A stretch of 64,000 nt of DNA from JAKANT01 sp035502095 (lineage in GTDB: Bacteria > Pseudomonadota > Gammaproteobacteria > Burkholderiales > Burkholderiaceae_F): positions 309,777-373,776 of the forward strand of contig DATJUX010000011.1 in assembly GCA_035502095.1 (NCBI GenBank). The letters are read 5' to 3'. This document shows, piece by piece, positions 17,954 to 26,678 of this stretch (position 1 is the first letter of the stretch; each line of letters starts with the position of its first letter). Below the pieces are notes generated by a model. That model saw only the letters and a list, made by a program, of their open reading frames with translations, did not search any database and was not told the DNA's origin. The translations under genes were made by a program, and so were the position numbers.

Positions 17954-20045
17954 GCGGCGCGCCGTGCGCGGCCACGTAGGGGGCCGGCACGCGCATCAAC
18001 GCCGCTCCCTCGTCGTCGGCCAGTTCGAACGCCTGCGCAGCGGGCTTGAGGACGAGATGCGCGAGCAGCCTGCCGTTGGCCGCGTGCCAGTCTTCCGGAA
18101 CGCGCTGCCCGTTGGTGAGGCCAAGCAGCGTCAGGCGATGGCGCAGCGAGACGTCGAGCGCGCCGCCGATGCGGGTGGCCTCGTCGAGCTTGGTGAGGAT
18201 CGCACCGGCGCCCTCCTGCGCGCGCCAGGCACGCGCGGTTTCGTCGAGCGTCTCGGCGTGCGAGGCGCCGTTGAGCAGCAGCACGCGCTGGATCGGCCGC
18301 GTCGCCGTACCGGCACCGGCGAGCAGATCGAGCATCTCGGCGAGCCGCTCGTCGCGCTGCGAGACGCCGCAGGTGTCGATCAGCACGAGTCGCTTGTGGA
18401 CCATCGTGGCCAGCAGTTCGCGCAGGGTCGGCGCGTCCTGCGCCAGGTGCACCGGCGTGCCGAGGATGCGGCCGTAGGTGCGCAGTTGCTCCGGGGCGGC
18501 AATGCGATACGAGTCGAGCGTGACGAGACCGAGCGCCGACGTGCCGTGGCGGACCGCGAAACGTGCCGCAAGCTTCGCCACCGTGGTCGTCTTGCCGACG
18601 CCCGTCGGACCGACGAGGGCGAAGATCTGTCCCGGCGTCGCCGGCGTGCCCGCACGCTCGACGATGCCGTGGGCGGCCTCGGCGCAACGGATATTGTGCG
18701 CGAGCACTTCGTGCAGCCACGCTTCGGCCTGGCCGGCATCGCCGCTCCGTGGCGCGTGCGCCGCGATTCGGCGCGCCACCTCGACCGAAAATCCAGCGGT
18801 CAGCAGGCGCGTCTTGACGCGCGTCGAGTCCGGTGTGGCCGCGTCCGGTGCGGGCTTCGCGGCGAGCGTAGCGATCTGCTCGCGCAGGACCTCGCGCATC
18901 GACTGCAATTCGGCGAACAGGCGTGCCTCGACCGGCGCGGGCGCCGACTGCACGGGCACGATGGGCACGGCGGGCGCCATCGGCGCTTGCTGCGGTTGCG
19001 GCGCCGAAGGCGCGACGGCGGCTTCGACCGGCGTATCCCACGACCAGGCTGCGGACGGGACCGGCGTTTCGATCACCGGCGCGGCGGCGGGCGCGACCGG
19101 TACCGCCGCAACGACGGGGGCCGGCGCCTGCGCGGCAGGCGTCGCCGGCGGCTCGGCGCGCACCGGTTGCGGCGCGCGCGCCCTCTCGGCAGCGGCCTGG
19201 ACCGAGGCTTCACGCAGGCGGGCAGCCGTCGCGATCGGTGCGGCTTGTGATCGCACGGGCAGCGAGGGCACCGGCGCATGCCCGGTGGCGATCGGCTCGG
19301 GTCCGGGTTCCGGCACGGCGTCGGCCACGACGACCGGCGCGGGAGCCGGCGGCGGCATCACGGGTTGCGGCGCCGGCGTCGCCTGCACCGGCGCGGGCGG
19401 TTGCGCGGGCAACTGCGCGGCCGGATCCGGCTCGAGCACGATGTCGATCGGCGGCGCGAGCTGCACCGGGTGCACGACGCGTGCGGGACGGCGGCGGAAC
19501 ACGGCCGGATCGGCAGCCGGCGCGGCGGTCTCGATCTGCAGCGCGCGATGCGATTGCGGCAGGGTCGTGGCCGCCTGTGCGCGCGCCGGGCGGGCAAGCG
19601 CGCGCGCGCGTTCGGTCTCGCGCGGTACCGCGCCAGCGTCGAATTCCTCCTCTTCGATGCCGGCGACGTCGTGATACATCGCGACGCCGGCGGCGCGCGT
19701 GTTGCCTCCGAACGCGGGGTCCTTCGGCGCCGGGCGGGCGGGCGTTGCGCGCACCGCGCGTGGCGCAGGCGGCGCGTCGACCTCGGCGTGCATCTGGCGG
19801 CGCACGAAGTCCTCGAACGCCTCGATCTTCGGCCGCGGGTTGCCGGCCGGCTCGCGCGCCGGACCGGCGGCGCGTGTTTCGCTGCGCTCGACCAGTGCTT
19901 CGACCGCGTCCGGTGCGGCGGCGAGGATTTCGATCCGGTTGCCGGCGCGCCGGTTGGCGATGATGACCGCGTCGTCGCCGAGTTCGCGGCGCACCTGGAT
20001 CATCGCCTCGCGTGTGGTCGGCGCGACGAATTTTCTGATTGCCAT
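17946..20045 (-). CDS. flhF: Flagellar SRP-like GTPase FlhF
   Basis: 699 residues from ATG 20045, chosen because MAIRKFVAPTTREAMIQVRR is the family N-terminus; the frame is open 26 codons further. After the N-terminal domain (DDAVIIANRRAGNRIEILA) comes a Pro/Ala-rich linker of roughly 250 residues. Then follow the NG domains with G1 FALVGPTGVGKTTTVAKLAA, LVTLDSYRIAAPEQLRTYGR, and LVLIDTCGVSQRD. FlhF sets the place of flagellar assembly. Most FlhF proteins have 400-500 residues, so the linker is long. Confidence 0.95.
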   Translation of the reverse strand: MAIRKFVAPTTREAMIQVRRELGDDAVIIANRRAGNRIEILAAAPDAVEALVERSETRAAGPAREPAGNPRPKIEAFEDFVRRQMHAEVDAPPAPRAVRATPARPAPKDPAFGGNTRAAGVAMYHDVAGIEEEEFDAGAVPRETERARALARPARAQAATTLPQSHRALQIETAAPAADPAVFRRRPARVVHPVQLAPPIDIVLEPDPAAQLPAQPPAPVQATPAPQPVMPPPAPAPVVVADAVPEPGPEPIATGHAPVPSLPVRSQAAPIATAARLREASVQAAAERARAPQPVRAEPPATPAAQAPAPVVAAVPVAPAAAPVIETPVPSAAWSWDTPVEAAVAPSAPQPQQAPMAPAVPIVPVQSAPAPVEARLFAELQSMREVLREQIATLAAKPAPDAATPDSTRVKTRLLTAGFSVEVARRIAAHAPRSGDAGQAEAWLHEVLAHNIRCAEAAHGIVERAGTPATPGQIFALVGPTGVGKTTTVAKLAARFAVRHGTSALGLVTLDSYRIAAPEQLRTYGRILGTPVHLAQDAPTLRELLATMVHKRLVLIDTCGVSQRDERLAEMLDLLAGAGTATRPIQRVLLLNGASHAETLDETARAWRAQEGAGAILTKLDEATRIGGALDVSLRHRLTLLGLTNGQRVPEDWHAANGRLLAHLVLKPAAQAFELADDEGAALMRVPAPYVAAHGAPHG

Positions 20046-20201
20046 GAGAACCCCCCCTCGCCGCGCGCCCGCTCGGGGGGCGCGCTCTATCGACAAAGGA
20101 TCGCCCGAGCTTGAATACCGCAATCGCGGGAAAAGGGCCGAGCGGGGGGTGACCTCTTGCCCTTTGCGCGCAACAGGATGCGGTGCACCGGCACCCGTGC
20201 G

Positions 20202-22286
20202 TTACGCGCTGGCGCCGCCGAGTACGGTGCTGACGCGGATCGTGCTCGTTTCGGGCACCTCGGCGTGACCGAGCACGCGCAGGCGCGGCGCCGCGCGCCT
20301 GAGCAGGCGCATGAGCGGCACCCGCATCTTGTCGGGGACCAGCAGCGTGGGCGCAAGGCCCATGTCCTCCTGGCGTTTCATGGCGGCGGCCGCGCCCCGC
20401 TGCAGCAGATCCACCAGCCCCGGCTCGACGGCGACGCTGTCGCCGCCCAGCGAGGTCGCGAGCACCTTCTCCAGTTCCGGATCGAGCGCGATCACCGCCA
20501 GTTCGCGTGTCGAGCCGAACAGCGACTGCGCGATCGTCGCGCGCAGCGCGGCGCGCACGTGCGCGGTCAGCTCGGCGACATCGGTGGTGCGGTTGCCGGC
20601 GTCGGCGAGCGTCTCGACGATCGTGCGCAGGTCGCGGATGTGCACGCCCTCGTCGAGCAGGTTCTGCAGGATCCGCTGCAGCGACGACAGCGGGATCAGT
20701 TTCGGCACCAGGTCGTCCATCAGCTTCGGCGCGAACCTGCCTGCGTGATCGATCAACGCCTGCGTCTCGGCGCGGCCGAGCAACTGGCCGGCATGCGACA
20801 GCAGAAGATGGTTGACGTGGGTCGCCACCACGGTGGCGCAGTCGACCACGGTGTAGCCGAGCACCTGCGCCGACTCGCGGTTGCGTGCGTCGATCCAGGT
20901 CGCCGGCAGGCCGAAGGCGGGGTCCTTGGTGCTCGCGCCCTCGAGCCGTTGCGTGATACCGCCCGGATTGATGGCAAGCCACATGCCGTTGAACGCCTCG
21001 CCCTCGCCGATGACCACGCCCTTGAGCAGCACGCGATACGCGGACGGCTTGAGCTCGAGGTTGTCACGGATGTGCACCGGGGGCGGCAGGAAACCGATGT
21101 CCTGGGCAAATTTCTTGCGGATCGCCTTGATGCGCTTGAGCAGTTCGCCGTCCTGCCCCTGGTCGACCAGCGGAATCAGGCGATAGCCCACCTCCAGCCC
21201 GAGCGTGTCGAGCGGAACGACGTCGTCCCAGGTCGCTTCGGTCGACGGCGCTGCCACCGCCGCGGCGGCTTTCGGCGCCGCGGCGGCCGCACGTGCGCGT
21301 TGCGCGAGCACCCACGCCGCGTAGCCGCAGCAGGCCGCGAGCAGCAGGAACACGAACCACGGCATGCCCGGGATGACGCCGAGGATGCCGAGGATGGACG
21401 CGGTCACGCCGAGCACGCGCGGCTTGACGAACAGCTGGTTCATCATCTGGCCGCCGATGTCGTCGGATTCCTTGCCGACCCGTGCGACGATCAGGCCGGC
21501 GGCGATCGAGATCACCAGCGAGGGAACCGACGCGACCAGGCCGTCGCCCACCGACAGCAGCACGTAGTTGTTGATCGCCTGCGCGAGCGGCAGCCCGTGC
21601 TCGAGCATGCCGATCGCCAGTCCGCCGATCACGTTGATGAAGAGGATCAGGATGCCGGCCACCGCGTCGCCGCGCACGAACTTGCTGGCGCCGTCCATCG
21701 CGCCGTAGAAGTCCGCCTCCTCGGCGACTTCCGCGCGGCGCCGCTTCGCTTCCTTGTCGTCGATCACGCCGGCGTTCAGGTCGGCGTCGATCGCCATCTG
21801 CTTGCCCGGCATCGCGTCCAGGGTGAAGCGCGCCGCGACCTCGGCGATCCGGCCCGCGCCCTTGGTCACGACGACGAAGTTGATCACCACCAGGATCGCG
21901 AACACGATCAGGCCGACCGCGAAGTTGCCGCCGATGACGAAGTGGCCGAACGCCTCGATCACCTTGCCGGCCGCGTCCGCGCCGGTATGGCCCTGCATCA
22001 GCACCGCGCGCGTCGAGGCGATGTTGAGCGACAGGCGCATCAGCGTCGTGAGCAGCAGCACGGTCGGGAACGCCGCGAACTCCAGCGGCTTGCGCGTGTA
22101 GACCGCCACCATCAGCACGATCAGCGCGAGCGCGATGTTGAACGTGAAGAGAAGATCGAGCAGGAACGGCGGCAGCGGCAGGATCATCATGGCGAGCACC
22201 ATGAGAACCAGCAGCGGCACCGCCAGCGCGCGCCACGGCACGGCACGCAGCATCGGGTGGTTGAAGGCGGCGGCGAGGGAGTTCAT
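20202..22286 (-). CDS. flhA: Flagellar export gate protein FlhA
   Basis: 694 residues. The N-terminal half has about eight membrane helices, with FNIALALIVLMVAVYTRKPL and FPTVLLLTTLMRLSLNIAST. The FHIPEP-type loop is GRIAEVAARFTLDAMPGKQM then AIDADLNAGVIDDKEAKRRR. The C-terminal half is the cytosolic ring that binds chaperone-substrate complexes. It lies 19 bp after flhB. The 156 bp between flhA and the flhF ATG show no other gene. Confidence 0.97.
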   Translation of the reverse strand: MNSLAAAFNHPMLRAVPWRALAVPLLVLMVLAMMILPLPPFLLDLLFTFNIALALIVLMVAVYTRKPLEFAAFPTVLLLTTLMRLSLNIASTRAVLMQGHTGADAAGKVIEAFGHFVIGGNFAVGLIVFAILVVINFVVVTKGAGRIAEVAARFTLDAMPGKQMAIDADLNAGVIDDKEAKRRRAEVAEEADFYGAMDGASKFVRGDAVAGILILFINVIGGLAIGMLEHGLPLAQAINNYVLLSVGDGLVASVPSLVISIAAGLIVARVGKESDDIGGQMMNQLFVKPRVLGVTASILGILGVIPGMPWFVFLLLAACCGYAAWVLAQRARAAAAAPKAAAAVAAPSTEATWDDVVPLDTLGLEVGYRLIPLVDQGQDGELLKRIKAIRKKFAQDIGFLPPPVHIRDNLELKPSAYRVLLKGVVIGEGEAFNGMWLAINPGGITQRLEGASTKDPAFGLPATWIDARNRESAQVLGYTVVDCATVVATHVNHLLLSHAGQLLGRAETQALIDHAGRFAPKLMDDLVPKLIPLSSLQRILQNLLDEGVHIRDLRTIVETLADAGNRTTDVAELTAHVRAALRATIAQSLFGSTRELAVIALDPELEKVLATSLGGDSVAVEPGLVDLLQRGAAAAMKRQEDMGLAPTLLVPDKMRVPLMRLLRRAAPRLRVLGHAEVPETSTIRVSTVLGGASA

Positions 22287-22305
22287 GCGCAGCTACTTGC
22301 GGCGG

Positions 22306-23460
22306 TCATGCCGTCGCGAGGGGTTCGAGCGGGTCCATGCCGGGCGGCACCTCGATGTCGCGCGGTTCGGCCGGACGCGGGCCGGCACCGCGCGCGTGCC
22401 GCTGCAGCTGGAACACGTACGCCAGCACCTGCGCCACCGCTGCGTACAGCGGAGCGGGGATCTCGGCACCGATCTCGACGTGCTTGAACAGCGCGCGCGC
22501 GAGCGGCGGCGCTTCGAGGTGCGGCACGTTCGCCGCGGCCGCGAGCTCCCTGATCGTTGCCGCCACTGCATCGGCGCCCTTGGCGACCACGACCGGCGCG
22601 CGATGGCGTCCCTCGAGATACTTGAGCGCGACGGCGAAGTGGGTCGGGTTGGTGACCACCACGTCGGCCTTCGGCACCGCGGCCATCATGCGCTTGCGCG
22701 CCATGTTGCGCTGGGCACTGCGGACGCGCGCCTTCAGGTGCGGATCGCCCTCCGATTCTTTCTGCTCGCGCTTCGCCTGTTCCGGCGTCATGCGCAGCTG
22801 CTTGCGATAGTTGAAGATCTGCACCGGCACGTCGATCACGGCCGCCGCCGCCAGCGTCGCAACCAGGAGCAGGAACGCCACGCCGGCCATCGTGCCGAAG
22901 TGACCGAGCCCGACGCCGAGGTTCATCTGCGCCAGCGACGCGAACTCCTCGACGTGCGACGAGATGTAGCCGAAGCCCACCGCGCCGAGCAGCACCGCGA
23001 CCAGCAGGACCTTGCCGAGTTCCAGCAACGCGAGCAGCGAGAACATGCGGCCGAAGCCCTTCATCGGGCTCATGCGGTCGAAACGCGGCACCGCCAGTTG
23101 CGGCGCGAACAGCCATCCACCGATGGCAAGCGGCGCGGCGATCGCGGCGGCTAGCAGGATCAGCAGCACCGGGGCCACCGCGCGCAGCCCTTGCAGTGCA
23201 AGTTCGCCGAGGCGCGCGGTCATGCGCGCCGGGTCGCGGACGCTCGCGGCGTCGAAATCCAGCCCGCGTGCCAGCAGCGAGCGCAGATCCGCCAGCAGCG
23301 GATCGGCCAGCAGGAACAGCCCGAGGGCGGCGCCGCCGAGCAGCAGCATGTGCGCGAGATGGCGCGAGCGCGGTACCTGTCCTTCGCGGCGCGCTTCCTC
23401 CAGCCGTCGCGCAGACGGTTCTAGGGTGCGTTCCTGGGCTGAGGAGTCGGAATCGGCCAT
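22306..23460 (-). CDS. flhB: Flagellar export switch protein FlhB
   Basis: 384 residues with four membrane helices in the first 210 and the cytosolic autocleavage domain after. The cleavage motif NPTH is present in DVVVTNPTHFAVALKYLEG. It changes export from rod/hook to filament substrates together with FliK. The N-terminus has RTLEPSARRLEEARREGQVP, with the usual family pattern. It is first gene of the flhBAFG-fliA run, about 100 bp from a strong sigma-28 match. Confidence 0.97.
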   Translation of the reverse strand: MADSDSSAQERTLEPSARRLEEARREGQVPRSRHLAHMLLLGGAALGLFLLADPLLADLRSLLARGLDFDAASVRDPARMTARLGELALQGLRAVAPVLLILLAAAIAAPLAIGGWLFAPQLAVPRFDRMSPMKGFGRMFSLLALLELGKVLLVAVLLGAVGFGYISSHVEEFASLAQMNLGVGLGHFGTMAGVAFLLLVATLAAAAVIDVPVQIFNYRKQLRMTPEQAKREQKESEGDPHLKARVRSAQRNMARKRMMAAVPKADVVVTNPTHFAVALKYLEGRHRAPVVVAKGADAVAATIRELAAAANVPHLEAPPLARALFKHVEIGAEIPAPLYAAVAQVLAYVFQLQRHARGAGPRPAEPRDIEVPPGMDPLEPLATA

Positions 23461-23543
23461 TGGCGTGCGGCGTGGGTCGAAGCGCGCGCGCCAGCGGCTC
23501 GCGGCACCCTCGGTTGTCCGAAGGATTATTCGGAGCCGCAGTC

Positions 23544-23568
23544 CGGCCGATACGTCGAATATCGGCCG
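23544..23568. promoter_or_regulatory. Perfect 9+9 bp palindrome upstream of flhB
   Basis: CGGCCGATA, seven bases, then TATCGGCCG: a perfect inverted repeat. Its right arm contains the -10 of the flhB sigma-28 promoter on the minus strand, and its left arm offers a second GCCGATAC on the plus strand. It may be an operator or a back-to-back promoter arrangement. Confidence 0.55.
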
Positions 23569-23585
23569 TGTCTTTGCTTACTTTA
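23559..23585 (-). promoter_or_regulatory. Sigma-28 promoter upstream of flhB
   Basis: On the minus strand TAAA, 15 bases, then GCCGATAT, about 100 bp before the flhB ATG. Seven of the eight -10 bases and the whole -35 match the FliA consensus. Confidence 0.7.
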
Positions 23586-23750
23586 GGCCCGCCCGGGCCC
23601 GTCACGGCGATCCGCCGAACCTTCGAATTGACCCCAGGCGATCCCGCATTTTTTTGCGCGCCACTCTCAAGAGCGATTCAGAAGCGCCGATTCCTTACGC
23701 AAGCAGGGACAACTCGGCCACGCCACGAGTGGCGATTTCAGGAGCGTGCA

Positions 23751-24248
23751 GTGACGCGTACGGAACTGGTGAAACGACTCGCGCAGCACGCCACCAAGCC
23801 GCTCACCCCGGAAGCGCAGGCGAACGACTTCGACGGCGGCATGCACCAGCCGGTGGACCCGGTCGAGGCGCCTGCGCCCGCCGCGCCGATCCGCCCGAGC
23901 GGTGACCTGTTCGTCTGGTTCGAAAACACCGCCGCGCGGCGCGAACACGGCCGGCGCGGCATTGCCGGCCTGCCCGAGTCGCTGCTGCCGTTCGACAGCC
24001 GGATGCGCGTCATCGAGCGGCGTTATGCCGAAGGTCACCTGCATCTTCTCTCGGCCGTGCGGCTGCGTTGCAGCGAGCGCCAGGGCGAGCGCATCGCCGC
24101 GATCTACACCGCCGCGCTTTCCGTCGGGACCGTCGCCTGGATCGGGACCGGACGCCAGTACGAGATGGCGTGGCACGAGATGTTCCCGCAGGGTGCGGAT
24201 CAGCCCGCGGGCCCCGGCAACGCGACAGGCGAAGCCTGCGGTACGTAG
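23751..24248 (+). CDS. Protein of unknown function, divergent from flhB
   Basis: 165 residues from GTG 23751, which has AGGAG seven bases upstream. The first 50 residues are polar and Pro/Ala-rich. The core from residue 53 (GDLFVWFENTAARREHGRRG) to about 145 (VAWIGTGRQYEMAWHEMFPQ) has mixed helix and strand character and several Trp residues. There is no signal peptide or membrane segment. I do not recognise the family. It sits between flhB and the convergent WecB-like gene, so a flagellar role is possible but unproven. Confidence 0.72.
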   Translation: MTRTELVKRLAQHATKPLTPEAQANDFDGGMHQPVDPVEAPAPAAPIRPSGDLFVWFENTAARREHGRRGIAGLPESLLPFDSRMRVIERRYAEGHLHLLSAVRLRCSERQGERIAAIYTAALSVGTVAWIGTGRQYEMAWHEMFPQGADQPAGPGNATGEACGT

Positions 24249-24405
24249 TCGGACCCGGTACTCGAGAGCGGAGCGATGCAACGCCCAGCTGCCCTCGATA
24301 GCCCGACAAGCGCACCATCGGCCGTCGTTTCGACCGATGGCGAACTCACGCGCCCCAGCCTGTGCCGCGGGTTCGCGGACCGCCGCCACTGACCTCGTAA
24401 CCGCC

Positions 24406-25563
24406 TCAGGCCGTCTGTAACAACGCCTCGCAAATGCGCTCGGCGGCGCGGCCGTCGCCGAACGGGTTCGCATCGGCGCGACAGCGCATCGCGGCATGCC
24501 CCACGCGGTCGAACGTGAGCGCGTCGAACGTCCGGCCGATCGAGTCGACGTCGTCCCCCGCCCGCCGCGCGTATCCCGCGGCGACGATGTCGGGGCGGGG
24601 ATTGGCAGCGCCGCACACGAGGATCGGCACGCCCATCGCGACCGCTTCCTCCTGCAAGGTGCCCGAGTCGGCGAGCGCGACCCAGCTCGCCTTCAGCGTC
24701 GCGATCAGCGTCGGGAACTCCATCGGTGCCGTGACCAGCAGGCGGGTCGAGGAAAACGGATCGAGCCGCGCGAGATGCGCCGCCACCGCACGCGCAACGA
24801 GCGTCTTTTCCTCCACCGGCCACACGACGGCGATGTCCGCGTGCTCGTGCATGAGGCGGGCGATCGCACCGGCGAGATTCTCGCTGCCGGCGCCGGCGCT
24901 CGTGTGCCCATGCGCGGCCACCAGCACGATACGGAAGCCGGCGTGCGCCGCGATGAAATCCTGCACGTCGGCGTCGACCAGGTCGCCGCCAGCCTGCAGG
25001 CGGTTCGCGGCGAGGCGGATAGCATCCACGACCGTGCTGCCCGTGACGACGACCGCCGACTCGTCGATGCCTTCGCGCAACAGGTTGGCGCGCGCCTGTG
25101 CGGACGGAGCGAAGTGGACCGCTGCCACGCGCGCGATCAGCTCGCGGTTCCTTGCCGTAAGTCGCGGCGCGCGTGGGCGCATCCCCGCCTCGACGTGGCC
25201 CGCGGCCATGCCTGCGAAGGACGCAGCGGCCGCGCCGGCCAGCGCGCCGAGCGAATCGCCGTGCACGAGCACCGCACGCGGCCGGACGTATTCGAGCACC
25301 TCGCCGACGCGCGCGAGCAACTCCCCGGCCAGATGCGCAAGGCGGCCGGGCGGCTGCATCAGCACCACCTCGCATTCCGGACGCATCGCGAAGAAGCGAT
25401 AAAGCGGCCACGCCGTCGCCTCGTCCTGGCCGGTATGCAGCACGCAGACGCGTTCGCCCGCCGCTCGCAGTGCGCGGTACACGGGCGCAAGTGCGACGAT
25501 CTCGGACGGCGTGCCCGTGCACAGCAGTGTCGGGGCATCGCCCGGAGGCAGGGCGTCGGGCAT
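24406..25563 (-). CDS. Divergent UDP-GlcNAc 2-epimerase-like protein (WecB family)
   Basis: 385 residues from ATG 25563, with GGAG upstream. The two-domain GT-B-like fold of WecB is recognisable from VLVHGDSLGALAG, AAGHVEAGMR, ANLLREGIDESAVVVTGSTV and ALADSGTLQEEAVAMGVPIL. Several active-site positions differ. The N-terminal GTRPE is GTPSE, the NR motif lacks its preceding acidic pair (TARNREL), and the HRRE motif is HGHT. It ends the fliS-to-ycgR run. It could serve surface or flagellin sugar modification, but true epimerase activity is doubtful. Confidence 0.75.
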   Translation of the reverse strand: MPDALPPGDAPTLLCTGTPSEIVALAPVYRALRAAGERVCVLHTGQDEATAWPLYRFFAMRPECEVVLMQPPGRLAHLAGELLARVGEVLEYVRPRAVLVHGDSLGALAGAAAASFAGMAAGHVEAGMRPRAPRLTARNRELIARVAAVHFAPSAQARANLLREGIDESAVVVTGSTVVDAIRLAANRLQAGGDLVDADVQDFIAAHAGFRIVLVAAHGHTSAGAGSENLAGAIARLMHEHADIAVVWPVEEKTLVARAVAAHLARLDPFSSTRLLVTAPMEFPTLIATLKASWVALADSGTLQEEAVAMGVPILVCGAANPRPDIVAAGYARRAGDDVDSIGRTFDALTFDRVGHAAMRCRADANPFGDGRAAERICEALLQTA

Positions 25564-25600
25564 GGGATAGCTCCGCGTCGGGTGGACGGGCGACGAACCT

Positions 25601-26365
25601 CTAGGCCACCCGCTTGATGCTCGCCACCTTGCGGTTCTCGGCATCGATCTGGTTGATGTACCGCTGCAGCATCACGCGTGATGCGGGCGGCATCTCGACG
25701 AACTCGCAGCCGCAGCGGCGCGCCTTTTCGTCTTTCGGCACCGGGTCCACGTGGCGCACCGTCAGGCTGACGCCGATCGAACCGACACCCGGCAGGTCGA
25801 GATAGCAGTTTTCGATCAGCTTGCCCGTCGGCAGGTCGAATTTCTGCGGATACGTCATCACTGCCATGCCGCCGACCGAGAGGTCGAGCACGCGCAGCGA
25901 TTCGTACTGCTTGCCGTCCTCGCCGTAAGGCACCAGGCACTTCGCCGGCTTCGACATCGGCGGGCGCACGCGGAAGAAGTCGCGCCGCTGCAGGCGCAGC
26001 AGCGACTCCGGCAGCCTGATGCGGAATGCCGGCCGCGCGTCGTGTTCCGTGGCCTCGGCCAGGCGGGCGACGAATTGAACCTTGATGTGATCGAGGAAAC
26101 CGACGAACACGATGTGCTTGGACGCGAGCAGCCGCTTCTGCGCAATCGGGTCGACCGCGCTGTCGAGGATCACCTCCTCGAAGTCGCCGTTCACCGCGAG
26201 CACCACGGTGACCAGGAAACCGGGATCGCCGTCGAAGTACGCGGTCAGCAGCACGCCTTCTTCGGCCAGGTTGCTCAGCATCGCCGCGATCTCGACGCGC
26301 GAGTAGACCGCGAAGCGCTCCAGCTCCGGCGATTCGGGTTCGGGAAACGGCGAGGTCATGCCCAT
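25601..26365 (-). CDS. ycgR: PilZ-domain flagellar brake protein YcgR
   Basis: 254 residues from ATG 26365, preceded by AAGGA. The N-terminal half is the YcgR flavodoxin-like (PilZN) domain. The C-terminal half is PilZ with the c-di-GMP motif QRRDFFRVRPP (RxxxR) and LDLSVGGMAV (DxSxxG). When c-di-GMP is high such proteins slow the motor through FliG or MotA. It lies 10 bp after the flhB2-type gene. Start codons further upstream would run into that gene. Confidence 0.93.
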   Translation of the reverse strand: MGMTSPFPEPESPELERFAVYSRVEIAAMLSNLAEEGVLLTAYFDGDPGFLVTVVLAVNGDFEEVILDSAVDPIAQKRLLASKHIVFVGFLDHIKVQFVARLAEATEHDARPAFRIRLPESLLRLQRRDFFRVRPPMSKPAKCLVPYGEDGKQYESLRVLDLSVGGMAVMTYPQKFDLPTGKLIENCYLDLPGVGSIGVSLTVRHVDPVPKDEKARRCGCEFVEMPPASRVMLQRYINQIDAENRKVASIKRVA

Positions 26366-26375
26366 CGTGGTTCCT

Positions 26376-26678
26376 TCAATGGCCCTGCGGAAGCGGCGCC
26401 GCGCGCCGTTCGATGCGATAGACCCACGCCAGCACCTCCGCCACCGCGATATAGAGTTCTGGCGGAATGTGCTGGTCGAGGTCGACTTGCGTGAGCAGGC
26501 GCGCCAGCTCGCGCGATTCGTGGACGGGCACGCCGGCGGCACGCGCCCGTTCGATGATTTCATCGGCAACCGTGCCCTGACCTTTAGCCACCACGCGGGG
26601 CGAGCGATGGCGGCGCGCGTCCTTGTCCTCGTAGGCGAGCGCGGCGGCGTGGCGGCGCGGCGGCGGGGCGTCGGTCAC
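26376..26678 (-). CDS. FlhB-like C-terminal domain protein (FlhB2/YlqH type)
   Basis: 100 residues that match only the cytosolic C-terminus of FlhB: SPRVVAKGQGTVADEIIERA, then VPVHESRELARLLTQVDLDQ and IPPELYIAVAEVLAWVYRIE. The membrane domain and the NPTH site are absent; AALAYEDKD is the equivalent start. Such proteins can replace the cleaved FlhB C-terminal fragment. Its first four bases overlap the end of the second fliK, which suggests coupled translation. Confidence 0.9.
   Translation of the reverse strand: MTDAPPPRRHAAALAYEDKDARRHRSPRVVAKGQGTVADEIIERARAAGVPVHESRELARLLTQVDLDQHIPPELYIAVAEVLAWVYRIERRAAPLPQGH

Noticed and set aside
24318..24344. CCATCGG/CCGATGG inverted repeat between convergent genes
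   Set aside because: Seven pairs, 12-base loop and no T run. Could be chance at this GC content.
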